Shown: positions 32,419 to 43,729 of the stretch, one piece after another
Layout: the number at the start of each line of letters is the position of its first letter
Numbering within the stretch: position 1 is the first letter of the stretch
Source of the DNA: Stomoxys calcitrans
Taxonomy: Eukaryota > Arthropoda > Insecta > Diptera > Muscidae
Assembly: GCF_963082655.1 (NCBI RefSeq)
Contig: NC_081553.1
Span: 33,521,978 to 33,585,977 of the forward strand
DNA: 64,000 bases
Reading direction: 5' to 3'
Notes under the pieces: generated by a model
What the model saw: only the letters and a program-made list of their open reading frames with translations
Databases searched by the model: none
Told to the model about the DNA's origin: nothing
Program-made: the position numbers and the translations under genes

Positions 32419-34140
32419 GAAAATTTTTATATTTTATTGATATGCAGAAGGCCTTTATTAACAGCCAGCATGACATTCGTTGTATAAACTGATGTTACAA
32501 AACAAATAGCCTATCGAACATTCATACCCAAAAATGTTTAGGAACATCAAGAGACGCCAATACCCGTAGATTTAACACTAAAGCGTTACTTCTTTGAAGC
32601 CTTAACTTCTTCTCTTGAAAATAAAAAAAAAAAACGATATGAGAGTTAGTGTTCACTGCAGACAATTTGGTCAGTTCTTAAAAGAAATAAACGTGAAAAC
32701 AGCATAGGTTCAACAAAGGGAATGTGGGGCCTTGAACTCAGACGGAGAGGCAGAAAAAGAAATCAAGGAGCGCTGTAACAAAATTAAACTAAATTTGGTA
32801 ACTAAGAGGACAGAGAGTCTCTTAGTTTGAAATTTTTACTTATTTTTTAAAATCTTTTTAAACTTCTTTAATTTTTTTTTCGTTTTTTCTAGGGGCCCTT
32901 TTATTGCCCCAGCTTGCTTTACGCCTCTGTACCGTCCACTTCTAGGTATCTTTTTTTTTTTCTTCTTCTCATTTTGTTTTTTTTTTTTTTATTATTTTTG
33001 TTAACGTTGTGGTGCTTAAGTCTGTTGGCCAAAGTAAGTTTATTCGACAAGGCAATGTTCCCACGAAACAGGTTGCTGAACAAAACTCAATGACTGACGA
33101 ACGACTGTCCAACAGCATATGCCCCTACTAACTGTGGACTTGTGTGTATAGGCTACTGTGGTTGTTGTTGTTGTTGCGCCTATAGCAATCGAAAACTGCA
33201 TTAAAATGCTCCACTCCACAAAAGCCACCGTAATGGCTCCCTCCACTCCTTGTTCGCACTGACTGACAGTCAGTTAAGCATTGCTATTTTTTGTGTTTGA
33301 ACATTTTTTCTTTTTCTTGCCACACCGGTCGGTCAGAGAAGTGCCCGCTATGGCTCTAAAGTGCTTAGGTGTGTGTTAGCTGTGCATGTGTATGTTCGAT
33401 TTAAAAACGTTTTAAGAGCTTTGAACGTGGATAAACTGCATTTGGCTTAAACGTTTTGAATTTTTGCGCTCTTTTTTTTCACTATACTCGCTTGTTTTTT
33501 GCCACTATGATTTTCTTAAGAATGCAATGATAATGAAAAACCTTGGTGGCAAAAAAAATGAGTCAATAATCAAATGAAAACTAAAGCTGTAACTGCAAAA
33601 CTTTATAGAGGGTAAGGAAATGTTCAGACGAAATAGATAACTATTTTTTAATTTTGTTTTGGTTTTGTAAAAAAAATTATGAAATTTTTATCTAGTTTTA
33701 AAGCCAGTGCAATCTGTACTTTTTTCCTTTGGAGCTGTTTACTTTTCAAGACACTTTTCATTTAATTAGTGTCTAATTTTTAGAGCGCAATTTAAGCACG
33801 ATCTCGTTCATGTGAACTCCCGCCAATTTCAATAGCTGCTAAAGCAATTGAAAAACCATAAGAAAACGTTTAAAACAGTCGCATCGTGCAACAAGTGGAA
33901 CATGGTACATTGATGGTTTGGCAGCAGCAAACAGCCATTGCCTGTGAAAAACAAAAGACTTAAGACACAAACTTCTTGGCTAAAGAAAAAGAGTTGGTAC
34001 TTGTTTTTTACCAAGGAAAATTAGAAATTGTGGATGGAAAAAATTATGATGCGGATGTTTTCAGATGGGTTATTAAACAATCGGTATCAAATTTCAAGCA
34101 AATATTTTCAAACTGTATTAACTAAGGTTGAGATATGACA
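32419..34140. other. Non-repetitive intron-like DNA
   Basis: Long T-runs (about 32870-33000). A (GTT)n run at about 33158-33172 gives a Thr-rich minus-strand open frame (33040-33246), which I do not accept as coding. No exon or RNA gene was recognised. Confidence 0.5.
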
Positions 34141-35342
34141 ACAATATTGCAAATTTTCCAAAATCTGACGAACATATATATGGGAGTTACATTTAAATCT
34201 GACCCGTTTTTTACCAAACTTCTCAGACATTGTGATAGTCGTCAAGGAATGAGTTGTGCACAATTTTGGCAAGGTTGGTCAATAAATGCGCTTACAGTAG
34301 CTCTAGAAGTGAAAATCGGGTGATATATATATATGGCAGCTATATCTAAATCTGAACCGATTTCTATGAAATTCACCAGCAATATTATTAGTCATGAGAA
34401 AATCCTTCATGCCAAATTTCGAGAAAATTGGTTTAAAATTGAGCACTTTATTGCGATATTTCTCAAAATCGGATGAACTTATATATGAGAGCTATATCTG
34501 AATCTGAACCGATTTCGAGCAAACTTCTTAGAGATTGTGATAGTCGTTGAGAAAAACGTTGTACAAAATTTTGGCAAGATTGGTCAATAAATGCGATTGC
34601 AGTGACTCTAGAAGTGAAAATCGGGCGATATATATATATGCCAACTATATCTGAATCTGAACCGATTTCTCTTAAAATCACCAGTAATGTCGAAAATCAT
34701 AAGAAAGTTAATCCTGCCAAATTACGAGAGAATCGAATAACAACTGACCTCAAAATCGGACCACCACATATTGGGTTGCCCAAAAAGTAATTGCGGATTT
34801 TTCATATAGTCGGCGTTGACAAATTTTTTCACAGCTTGTGACTCTGTAATTGCATTGTTTCTTCCGTCAGTTATCAGCTGTTACTTTTAGCTTGCTTTAG
34901 AAAAAAAGTGTAAAAAAAGTATATTTGATTAAAGTTCATTCTAAGTTTTATTAAAAATGCATTCACTTTCTTTTAAAAAATCCGCAATTACTTTTTGGGC
35001 AATCCAATATATGGCAGATATATCTGAATCTGAACCGATTTCGACTCAAAATCGGACGAACATATATATGGGAGATATATCTAAATGTGAACCGATTTCG
35101 GCCAAACTTTATAAATATTTTGAAAGTCATCTTGGAAAGAGCTGTGAAAATTTAGATTGGTCAACAAATGAGCTTACAGTGGCTCTAGAAGTGAAAATCG
35201 GGCGATATACATATATGGCAGCTATATCTAAATCAGAACCGATTTCGAGCAAACTTCTTAGATATTGAGGTAGGCGTCGAAGAAAGCGCTGGTCTAGAAA
35301 TGCACTTGACGTGGCTCTAGGACTTAAAATCGGCCGCTATAT
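34141..35342 (-). repeat. Type III tandem array
   Basis: A third array type: units have CAGCTATATCTAAATCTGAA, CCGATTTC, TGGCAAGATTGGTCAATAAA and GACTCTAGAAGTGAAAATCG. The repeated AGCTATATC or AACTATATC motif falls at 34338, 34490 and 34643, again about 153 bp apart. It is interrupted by MITE copy E. (TA)n runs at 34324-34334 and 34629-34640 replace the usual CATATA motif. Confidence 0.8.
34771..35007 (+). mobile_element. Mariner-like MITE, copy E (237 bp)
   Basis: Full length with TA at 34769-34770 and 35008-35009. One change is in the right TIR (GGGCAATCCAA). Inserted inside a type III unit. Confidence 0.95.
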
Positions 35343-36885
35343 ATATGTATTAGCCGAATCGGGCCCACTCCGCTGCACCTTCTTTAACTCTTGAATATCT
35401 TTTTAGGGTGGGAACACTTCGCCATGAATGCGAATATCGAATTCGTGCCATTGTAGCCTATGATGCTGAACGCAGTCGAATCCTGGCGAGAACAACGGAC
35501 AAAGCGGTTTTATCTCCTCTTAATGTGGGCGACATTTGCGAGGTACAATGCCATGCATGGTAATTTAAAAAATGTTCCCCAAAGAGGTGTCGCACTGCGG
35601 GACGCCGTTCGGACTCGGCTATAAAAAAAGGTCATTGAGTTTAAACTTGAATCGGAATAGGGGCGGCCACCGGCACTTTGAAATTACTGAAATTCGGTAA
35701 CAAATTCGTTCTTTATTCCCAACGGAAATGAAGTTCAGTTTAGGGGGTGCTTTAGGGCGTACCCCAAAACATTTGGCTCCAAAATTGGATATCAAACTCG
35801 TTTTCTACTGTCCGCTGGGTAAAATCGTTTCAGCCAATTATCATATAGTCATAAGGAGCCCAATGGTTTTTTTGAGGGGTGGCGTGACCCCCTATACTTC
35901 GAACAGATTTTGTATGCCAGATTCGAATTCTACTCCCGAATACCTCTCAATTGAGCCCCATATTGAAATGAATGTCCAATATGTCTGTTTAGGGGAGTTT
36001 GGGGATGGGGCGGCCCGATGGGTACTTAGACTCAAATTTTCATACCATATTCGTATTCTACTCTCCAATACCTTTCATTTGATACCTATATTGTCCACTT
36101 TTGATTTTGGGTAGTGTTTTTCGCATAAGGGGGAGGGTCCGTCCCCCTTCCGATATAAAGCCTATGTTTCCTTCCAGACCAACCTACACAATATGCGAAA
36201 ATATTTCGGGAAAATCGTTTCTGCTGTTTTTCAGTCTATACGGAACAAACAAATCGAGTCCCATATATCCGTGATTGGCTTATGTGCCCACTTTGGGCGT
36301 TTTTATGGTGATGGGGTGACCCCGTATACTTCGACATGCCAGATTTGTTATCTACTCCCACATAGTTTTCATTTGATACCCATATTGTCCCCATAGGTCC
36401 ACTTTTGATTTTGGATGGTGTTTTTGGGTAATGGTGGAGGGTCCGTCCCCCTTCCGTTCTCAATCGATTATAAAGCCTATTCCCACTTCCTGACCATATT
36501 CGTAATCTACTCCCGAATACCTTTCATTTGAAGCCCATATTGTCTTGATCATCAAAGAAACCTATTTTAAGGGGTTTTTGGGGGCTGGGGCGGCCCCCAA
36601 GGTACTTGGACCCAACTTTTATTATGAAATTCGTACTCTACTCCTGAATACTTTTCATTTGAATCCCATATTGTCCCGATCGGTCCACTTTTATTTTTGG
36701 GTAGTAAGGGGGAGAGTCCGCCCCCCTCCCGATATCAAAAAATTGTATAGCACATGTTTCCTTCCAGACCAACCTACACATGCTGTGAAAACTTCAAGGA
36801 AATCGGTTCAGCCGTTTTTGATTCTAGACGGAACAAACAAACAAACAAACCGACAAACAAACACAAATTGAATTTTATATATAAG
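35343..36885 (+). mobile_element. TATATAAGA-tail family member with a nested SINE near its head
   Basis: The head TATTAGCCGAATCGGGCCCA, CTCCGCTGCACCTTC is followed by a SINE (35449-35656). Then come repeating modules: CGGCCCCCAAGGTACTTGGA, CTACTCCTGAATACTTTTCA, TTGTCCCGATCGGTCCACTT and GGTAGTAAGGGGGAGAGTCC. It ends with CGGTTCAGCCGTTTTTGATT and (ACAAA)n TTTTATATATAAGATG. No long ORF. The head and tail resemble RTE-derived non-autonomous elements; family assignment is from memory. Confidence 0.72.
35449..35656 (+). repeat. tRNA-derived SINE, nested, diverged head
   Basis: CCATTGTAGCCTATGATGCT, a remnant B box (AGTCGAATCC), TGCGAGGTACAATGCCATGC, TCGCACTGCGGGACGCCG, TTGAGTTTAAACTTGAATCG. The A box is degraded. 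The same SINE variant with the same left flank recurs in reverse at 53786-54059. Confidence 0.8.
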
Positions 36886-37240
36886 ATGAGAACTATATCT
36901 AACTCTGAACCGATTGACTTTTTGCGCCCCTAAAACCCTCGATTTTCATCCGATTTTATCGAAATTTTGTACGCGGTATTCTGGTTTGAGTCTCAACAAC
37001 TGTGCTAAGTACGGTCAAGAACATGTTATAGCTCTCATACAAACCGATCTCCCGATTAGACTTTTGAGCCCATACAAGCCTCGATTTCTATCCGATTTGG
37101 CTGAAATTTTGAATATAGTGTTCTGTTATGACTCAACAACTGCGCCAAGTACGGTCTATGTTAGCCTATAACACGCAGAATCCATGGTGGTGGGTATCCA
37201 AGATTTGGGCCTGGCGAACTTAGCACGCGTTTACTTGTTT
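36886..37240 (+). mobile_element. Type I' array and hairpin end
   Basis: Two units (CCGATTGACTTTTTGCGCCC; AAACCGATCTCCCGATTAGA) then AGAATCCATGGTGGTGGGTA, a degenerate hairpin (ATTTGGGCCTGGCGAAC) and CTTAGCACGCGTTTACTTGT. No start block. Confidence 0.78.
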
Positions 37241-38256
37241 TGTCCATAGGCGAATATGGGCTTTATCGGACTATATCTTGATATAACCCCCATATAGACC
37301 GATCCTCCGATTTAGGGTCTTAGGCCAATAAAAGCCACATTTATTATCCGATTTTGCTGAAATTTGGGACAGTGAGTGGTGTTAGGCCCTTCGACATCCT
37401 TCGTCAATTTGACTCAGATCGGTCCAGATTCGGATATAGCTGCCATATAGATCGATCCTCTGATTTGGGGTCTTTGGCCCATAAAAGCCACATTTATTAT
37501 TCGATTTTGCTGAAATTTGGGACAGTGAGTTGTCTTAGGCCCTTCGACATCCTTCTTCACTTTGGCTCAGATCGGTCCAGATTTCGATATAACTGCCATA
37601 TACACCTATTTAAGGTCTTAGGGCCATAAAAGCCACATTTATTATCGGATTTATCTGAAATTTGGGACATTGAGTTGTCTTAGGCCCTTCGACATCCTTC
37701 TTCACTTTGGCTCAGATCGGTTCAGATTTGGATATAGCTGCCATATACACCGATCTTCCGATTCAGGGTCTTAGGCCTATAAAAGCCACATTTATTATCC
37801 GATTTTGCTGAAAATTGGGACAGTGAGTTGTCTTAGGCCCTTCGACATCCTTCATTAATTTGGCTCAGATCGGTCCAGATTTGGATATAGTTGTCATATA
37901 CACCGATCATCTGATTTAGGGTCTTAGGCCCATAAAAGCCACATTTATTATCCGATTTTGCTGAAATTTGGGACAGTGAGTTCTCTTAGGCCCTTCGACA
38001 TCCTTCGTTAATTTGGCTCAGATCGGTCCAGATTTGGATATAGCTGCCATATAGATCGATCCTCTGATTTAGGGTCTTAGGTCCATAAAAGCCACATTTA
38101 TTATCCGATTTTGCTGAAATTTGGGACAGTGAGTTGTCTTAGGCCCTTCGACATCCTTCGCCAATTTGGTCCAGATCGGTTCAGATTCGGAATGAAAGTT
38201 GGTTTACATATATACCCGAGGTGGTGGGTATCCAAAGTTCGGTCCGGCCAAAATGA
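37241..38256 (+). mobile_element. Type II array and hairpin end
   Basis: It begins inside a start region (TGTCCATAGGCGAATATGGG, GGACTATATCTTGATATAAC). About six units follow with GTGAGTTGTCTTAGGCCCTT, and it ends CCGAGGTGGTGGGTATCCAA, AGTTCGGTCCGGCCAAA. The final tail is lost. Confidence 0.82.
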
Positions 38257-39844
38257 ATATGAATCAAATGAATAATGTTATCAAAATCTAGTGAATGCAT
38301 GTGAATGATATATGTGGAGTACATATGGCAATTGCTATAACACATCCATTTGTATGCCTTACTATCACCAATTAGATTACTTTAAGAAAACAACGGGTTG
38401 CAAACTACAAAACAAACCCCAAGCGCTTCCTGTGGTGCAAGGCTCTGGGGCTCTATACACCAAGCAGAATATTTAACACTTAAATAGATTTTTGTTTAAC
38501 AATAAACCTAAAGATGTTCATAATTAACCAAAACCTAGGAGTGAGCGCCTCAGCAATGGCCCCATAACAACAACGCTAAGGGAGAACATCTACAACCGCA
38601 AAAAAAAATCCAAGTGATTGAATATATGAAGTATTTGAGGTGATGTTTGAGTTTGTTAGTAACATATTCATCATTTTTGGGGTTTCTGTTGTTGTTTTTG
38701 GCATTTCAAATAGTTTTTTATACGTCTCCAGGACCATCATTTTTTAAAAAATGAAATAATTTCAAAAGAGGGGTATATGGAGTTTGGGTATGAAACCAAA
38801 ACAAAAATTTGTGGAAAAAAAATTACAAACAAAAATGTAAACCAGCGTGTTATTAATGCAGACATGTTTAAGCCGAATTTGTAACAATTTCTGTTAGGGC
38901 ATGAAAAAACATTCAATATCTTACATTTGTATGACCCAACCCAATTTGAAGATGACTCAGTTATTTTGGTTTTTTAATTAATTTATTCATAGCCGTGTGT
39001 GTCGACTAAATTTAGTTGAAGTTGGAAATCTCCCCAAGCCAAAAGAAACCAAGAAATCTTCCCAAAATAGGGTATCGCCCCTATTTTTTGTGTGGTGTAC
39101 GACATGGCTTAGTTTTACTGAAGTTCTTTGGTTTTCTTCTCATTCTTGCTTTGGGATGGTACTGTGTTACGCTTAAATTGTATGTTTCCTACAGTTTAAC
39201 CTTTTAATCTGCCTTAAGCAGAGCCCAAAAAAAAAGGCAATTAAAAATTATAAATTTTAGTTTTTTTTGGTAGCAGCATTGCATGGTCTGTTTGCCGGAA
39301 TGACCACACACGCTCTTGGTGTTGTATCCAAAGCACACACATTTCCTGGGTTAGCAAAAGTCAAAATCTTGTGGTGTTGTTTAACAAGATCACCTCTTGG
39401 CTAGCCAAGTAGTGAGTGTTATTCATGTTGTCTTCTTTTTCTTTCTTATTTGGGAAGACCTTAACCATCATTTTGGAGGTTTTATGGAGGTTTCTCTAGA
39501 TTTGCCGCCAGTGCCACCACTTGCCACACTCGGTTGCCCCGATGCGATGGCTTCCTTTGGTTTCGCTGTGTTTAGTTTATATGGCGTGTAAAAAAGTCTA
39601 ACTTAAGAATTATGATTAAAGAATTAGTGGATTTTTTTTTTCGTTTTCTTTAAAATTAATGATTTTTTTCAAAAGCTACGGGTTGTCAAATTCGAAAAAA
39701 AGAACTAAGGCATCCATGCATTACCTAAACCTCAAAAAAAGAAAACCAAAATTTAAAAATATTTTGAATTTATGGCTGATAGCCAGGCTGATTCTTTCAT
39801 GGACAAATACGAGGTTCAATTAAAAGTTGAGAGGATGAAGAACA
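38257..39844. other. Non-repetitive intron-like DNA
   Basis: AT-rich. Open frames at 39016-39207 and 39397-39591 lack conserved motifs and splice context. No RNA gene was recognised. Confidence 0.5.
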
Positions 39845-40505
39845 AACAAGCAAAAATGTGAGCTAAGTTTGTCAGGGCCTAAGCTTGGGTACCCACCACC
39901 ATGGATTGCGCTAAAAATGCCCAAAATGGTTGCCCAAAAAGTAATTGCGGATTTTTCATATAGTCGGCGTTGACAAATTTTTTCAACGGCTTGGGACTCT
40001 GTAATTGCATTGTTTCTTCTGTCAGTTATCAGCTGTTACTTTTAGCTTGCTTTAGAAAAAAAATGTAAAAAAAGTACATTTGATTAAAGTTCATTGTAAG
40101 TTTTATTAAAAAAATCCGCAATTACTTTTTGGGCAATTTTGTTGCAATCAAATCAGGAACTGATTGAGGCTTCAATGGACTCAAGAAGTCATATCGGGAT
40201 ATGGGTATTTAGGGGAGCCTTATATCACCATATTGACCGATTAGGATAAAACTTATCAATGATGTTGTTGATGGGTCAAATTTAAACCAAATCAGTTGAA
40301 ATTTTATTCTTCTAGCGACTCAAGAAGTCAAAACCGGAGATCGGTTTATATGGGGGCTATATCTGTTAATGAACCGATTGGGATCATACTTGCCATGGAT
40401 GTTGAAAGTCATAACACAAGTCTTTGTTTCAAATTTCAGTCAAATCGGATGAAAATTGAGGCTTCTAGGGGTTCAAGAAGCCAAATCGGAGGATAGGTTA
40501 ATATG
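39845..40505 (-). mobile_element. Helentron-like hairpin end and type I' array with nested MITE
   Basis: A degraded reverse end (AAATGTGAGCTAAGTTTGTC, GGGTACCCACCACCATGG) is followed by MITE copy F (39927-40138). Two type I' units follow (AAGTCAAAACCGGAGATCGG; CAAATTTCAGTCAAATCGGA). Confidence 0.75.
39927..40138 (+). mobile_element. Mariner-like MITE, copy F (deleted)
   Basis: The left end starts TGGTTGCCCAAAAAGTAATT. About 18 bp (TGCATTTACTTTCTTTTA region) next to the right TIR are missing. The right end stops at GGGCAATTTT, so the last bases and the TA duplication are lost. Confidence 0.88.
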
Positions 40506-40628
40506 GGAGACTAGCTGAACCGGGCCCGCTTCGCTACGCCTTCTTTTACTTTAGATGGAAAAAAATTATCCTTTGAATATTCATTTTCGACAATTAAAGA
40601 GCATTTAGTGAATACCATGCAAATTTTT

Positions 40629-40930
40629 CCCCTGAACATTCCACTAAGGAACAGGAGCAAACTTCTCACATATCAATGAGTGCAATCCGATTCAAGTTTA
40701 AGCTCAATGATAAGGGGCCTCCCTTTTATAGCCGAGTCCAAATGGCATGCCGCAGTGCGACACCTCTTTGGAGAGAAGTTTTACATGGCATAGTACCTAA
40801 CAAATGTTGCCAGCATTAGGAGGGGAAAACCACCGCTGACATTTTTTTTTCGGATAGTTTCGCCACGATTCGAACCCAGGCGTTCAGCGTCATAGGCGGA
40901 CATGCTAACCTCTGCGCTACGGTGGCCTCC
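40629..40930 (-). repeat. Complete tRNA-derived SINE (reverse)
   Basis: Tail CCCCTGAACATTCCACTAAG; body TCAAGTTTAAGCTCAATGAT, TGCCGCAGTGCGACACCTC, ACAAATGTTGCCAGCATTAG; head with a reversed B box (GATTCGAACCC, about 40867-40877) and A box (TGCTAACCTCTGCGCTA, about 40905-40921), ending CGGTGGCC. Confidence 0.9.
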
Positions 40931-42052
40931 TTAGCTTAGATAATAGCAAATGTATAACGCTTGCCTAACAGTATTACAGTATAAATGCCTTTATCTGAAT
41001 CCCGTATGATCTTCATTGGCCTATAAGTTCGCTCAGAGGGTTTAGAGTCATTTAAGTTAGGATGTCAGTTGTACTCCCTTCTTAAAAGACTTTATGTTAG
41101 CCCTATATCCTCATGATGTCCTATTAAGGGGTGTTTTCGGCGGTGAGGTGGTCCCCCAGACACTGGGCCCTGCTCTTCTCTCATATACCATTGATTTAAA
41201 CCCCATATTGCCTTTGGTTTAAGGAGAGTTTACGGGTTGAGGCGTCCCCCAAACACTTGTGTTCAAAATTGGTTATCAAATTAGTTTTCTAATCTCAAAT
41301 AACTTTCATTTGAGCTACATTTTGCCATGGTCGGTAAATTTGAACTCTTTGGGAGGTGTTTTGGGGAAGGGGCGGTGCGCCAAATACACGGTCCCACATC
41401 ATATTCAACTCCCAAATTCCTTTATTTGAGCCCCATATTGCGATGGTCAGTAAATAATTACTGTTACCCACAGAAAATTGGTCCCGAAATTGGTTATCAA
41501 CACCGTGCTCTACTTTCAAATATCATTTATTTGAGCCCCCACGATGACATGGTCGATAGATATGCCCGATTTGAAAGTGTTTTGGGTAGTGGGGTGGTCC
41601 CTCAAACACTAAGACCTCAAAATATATCAGCACCGTTATCTACTCCCAAATACCTTCCATTTAAGCCCCATATTCCCATAGTCGCCAAAAATGACCGGTT
41701 GGGGGTGTTTTCGGGGATGTACTCTTTTGAGTGACTTGGCCTTGGAAATATATATCTGATTCGTGTTCTACTCTAACATACCTTGAGTTGAGCTCCATAT
41801 TGCAATGGTCAGCAAATACATACTATTTGGGTGGTGTTATGAGGGTGGGGTGGCCCTGTAGATACCTTTTCCCGAAAGTTGATATCAAATTCGTGCTTTA
41901 CTCTCAAAGACCTTTCATATGAGCCCCATATTGCTATGGTTGCAAATGTGTCCTCTCTGGGGGTGTTTTTTGGGAGGGGCGCTCCCCCCAAACACTATGT
42001 CCCACATTTGGATATCAGATTCGTATAAGAAAAAATGTGTTTGGCCATGAAT

Positions 42053-42122
42053 ATGCCACTAAGGAACAGGGGCAAACTTCTCATATACCAATGAGTGCAG
42101 TCCGATTCAAGTTTTAAGCCTC
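42053..42122 (-). repeat. SINE tail fragment
   Basis: CCACTAAGGAACAGGGGCAA, TCTCATATACCAATGAGTGC and AGTCCGATTCAAGTTTTAAG: only the 3' 70 bp of the SINE, inside the TATATAAGA-tail family element. Confidence 0.8.
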
Positions 42123-42540
42123 AAAAACCTTTCATTGGCATCTTTCACTTTTGATTTTGGGTGGTACTTTTGGGGGGGTTTTTGGCTTGGGCAGCGCATT
42201 AGTTATTGGGATTAGATTTTAGAAATCACATCCGTTTTCTACTTCCAAATACCTTACATTTGAGTCCCATATGGTCACCATCGGTTTACTTTGATTTTTG
42301 GCGGTACCTTTGGAGCGGTCTTGACCTATGTACGGCTTTCTAGGTCATTGTACAGAATTTTTAATATCACATTCATACACTACTCTCGCATACCTCTCTT
42401 TTGAGTCCCATATTGTCCCTATTGCTCCACTTTTATTTTGACCTTAGGTCGGCCCCTGCGTACTTGGAGCCAACTTTTTATATCACATTTGTATTGTTCT
42501 TCTAAATTCCTTTCATTTGAGTGCCTGTATTGCCCTTATT

Positions 42541-43198
42541 TATTGCAAAAACCGAATTTATTGCAAAAACGCCTCTATGATATAAATACTACATAAACCA
42601 CGCTCGACAACCCTCTCTGTTAGCTGTACTTTTCCCAGTGCATGTGATTTTGTGCAATGGCAGATTTATTGCTACACAATTACACTACTCCCATGGCATA
42701 CACATGATTCTGTGCATCTGTGGGTAGATGTATTGATGACATTGAAAAGCCTCTCATTGTTGATCCGTGTGCCCAGTTTCGAATCCCAAGTATTTGTGGA
42801 CGATTCATTCCTCTTACAACAAAATTGTCGAAAAAAGTTTAAAGCATATGGGATCATTTTTTGAAACAATCCTTATTTCGAGCTTCGAGGCTTTTCTGCC
42901 TTCGGTTTGTGGTGCTCTGTATGTTCTAGCAAACAATAGATTCGAAGATTTCCCCGCTAAGAATTTCAGTTTCTTCCAATCCCTCATTACACGCTCGGAG
43001 ACCCCCTTTACATTGATGTCTCTTTACATTGCTTGCTTTTGAGTAGCACACCTTGATTTGCTGAGCTTGGGTATGAATACTATCTTTGCTTTTAGCAAGG
43101 TCTTTCCAAGTATATGTCAGCCTTAGGCATGTTGTGTATTTGTTGCCATATTTTACATTTTTTATCACTTAATATTTCTATAAAAAATTTTCACTTAC
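42541..43198 (-). other. Start of the large downstream Serrate intron; mostly non-repetitive
   Basis: This is the stretch just 3' (gene sense) of the Serrate donor at 43198. It has moderate GC and open frames of up to 91 codons on the plus strand (42767-43042) and 80 codons on the minus strand (42926-43168). Neither has a motif I recognise or splice sites placing it in Serrate. It could be a decayed transposon fragment or plain intron. I see no DSL or EGF exon here. Confidence 0.4.
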
Positions 43199-43389
43199 CG
43201 TCCATCGAAATGTAAAGGGCAAAACTATGGCACCTCGGGCAGGATCACTTAGCACAAAACTTGAGCCACCCAATATTCCAGTTGTATTCTGGCCAAATGA
43301 ACAGCCTGTCGATATACTTGGAATACCTTGATCAGCGGCAGAGTACTCCTTCAGGCATAAACGAAATGCCGTTGAACAAGGTGGACACC
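43199..43389 (-). CDS. Ser: Serrate coding exon (rest of MNNL domain)
   Basis: This is the next Serrate exon, 191 nt long: two nucleotides that complete a split Gly codon, then 63 codons ending in phase 0. Visible motifs are [22 protein letters not shown], a possible N-glycosylation site [13 protein letters not shown] and [10 protein letters not shown]. These are hallmark MNNL-domain strings of the Serrate/Jagged class. The MNNL domain is C2-like and lies next to the Notch-binding DSL domain. The acceptor is CCCTTTTCAG and the donor is ACG/GTAAGT. The frame joins the upstream exon exactly across a 134-bp intron. In Drosophila the following residues begin KSFTLILQ; I did not find that exon to the left, so the next intron probably runs past position 1. 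Confidence 0.94.
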
Positions 43390-43523
43390 CTGAAAAGGGA
43401 AAAATGACAATAATATCAAAAAACAAATTTTTGTAAAAAATAAAAGACTTTGAAGTTTAAGCAGTACAAAGGGTAGGGAAGTCGGCTATACAATTCGTAT
43501 ATGTAATTAAAGATTTAACTTAC
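43390..43523 (-). other. Ser: Short Serrate intron (134 bp)
   Basis: The intron lies between the two Serrate exons. It begins GTAAGTTAAATC and ends CCCTTTTCAG on the minus strand. It is phase 1, splitting a Gly codon (G + GG). No mobile element is visible inside it, unlike the introns on either side. Confidence 0.88.
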
Positions 43524-43641
43524 CCGTTGTTTTTGTACTTCTTACTTCTAAAGGAACACCACAGCAATAACCGGAGAGTAAATGGTTATTTGTATTTGAA
43601 ATTTCTAATATCTCTAATTCAAAGTTACCAATGGCAGAAAT
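43524..43641 (-). CDS. Ser: Serrate coding exon (start of MNNL domain)
   Basis: This is an internal coding exon of the Notch ligand Serrate (Jagged class), a single-pass membrane protein that activates Notch on neighbouring cells. It is 118 nt long and encodes 39 codons plus one nucleotide. The peptide begins [18 protein letters not shown] and continues to GYCCG and VRSTKTT. This matches, as I recall it, the segment just after the signal sequence of Drosophila Serrate, where the exon also begins at ISA. On the minus strand the acceptor is a pyrimidine-rich tract ending TTCTCTTTTTCAG, and the donor is G/GTAAGT. Codon use is ordinary and there are no stops. The Cys pair in GYCCG is conserved in Notch ligand N-termini. 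Delta is less likely, because fly Delta has a different sequence here (FELRL type). The signal-peptide exon was not found in the window and is presumably beyond 64000. Confidence 0.93.
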
Positions 43642-43729
43642 CTGAAAAAGAGAACAAAAAAAGAGAAAAATATAATTTTTTCCAAAAAGTCGTATACTTT
43701 TCTGCACTTTTATTAAAATAATTCATATT

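Larger units (their letters stand above)
40507..42540 (+). mobile_element. TATATAAGA-tail family member, long, with nested SINEs
   Basis: The head GACTAGCTGAACCGGGCCCG, CTTCGCTACGCCTTC opens the element. After a nested SINE (40629-40930), degenerate modules of TTTCATTTGAGCCCCATATT, GGTGTTTTGGGGAAGGGGCG and CCAAACACTATGTCCCACAT repeat to about 42540. The canonical tail is absent. Open frames at 41327-41734 are fragments without motifs. Confidence 0.65.

Noticed and set aside
33040..33246. Thr-rich open frame on the minus strand
   Set aside because: Created by a (GTT)n run; no conserved sequence on either side.
43199..43641. Delta rather than Serrate
   Set aside because: [19 protein letters not shown] and CLKEY fit the Serrate/Jagged class; fly Delta differs at these positions.
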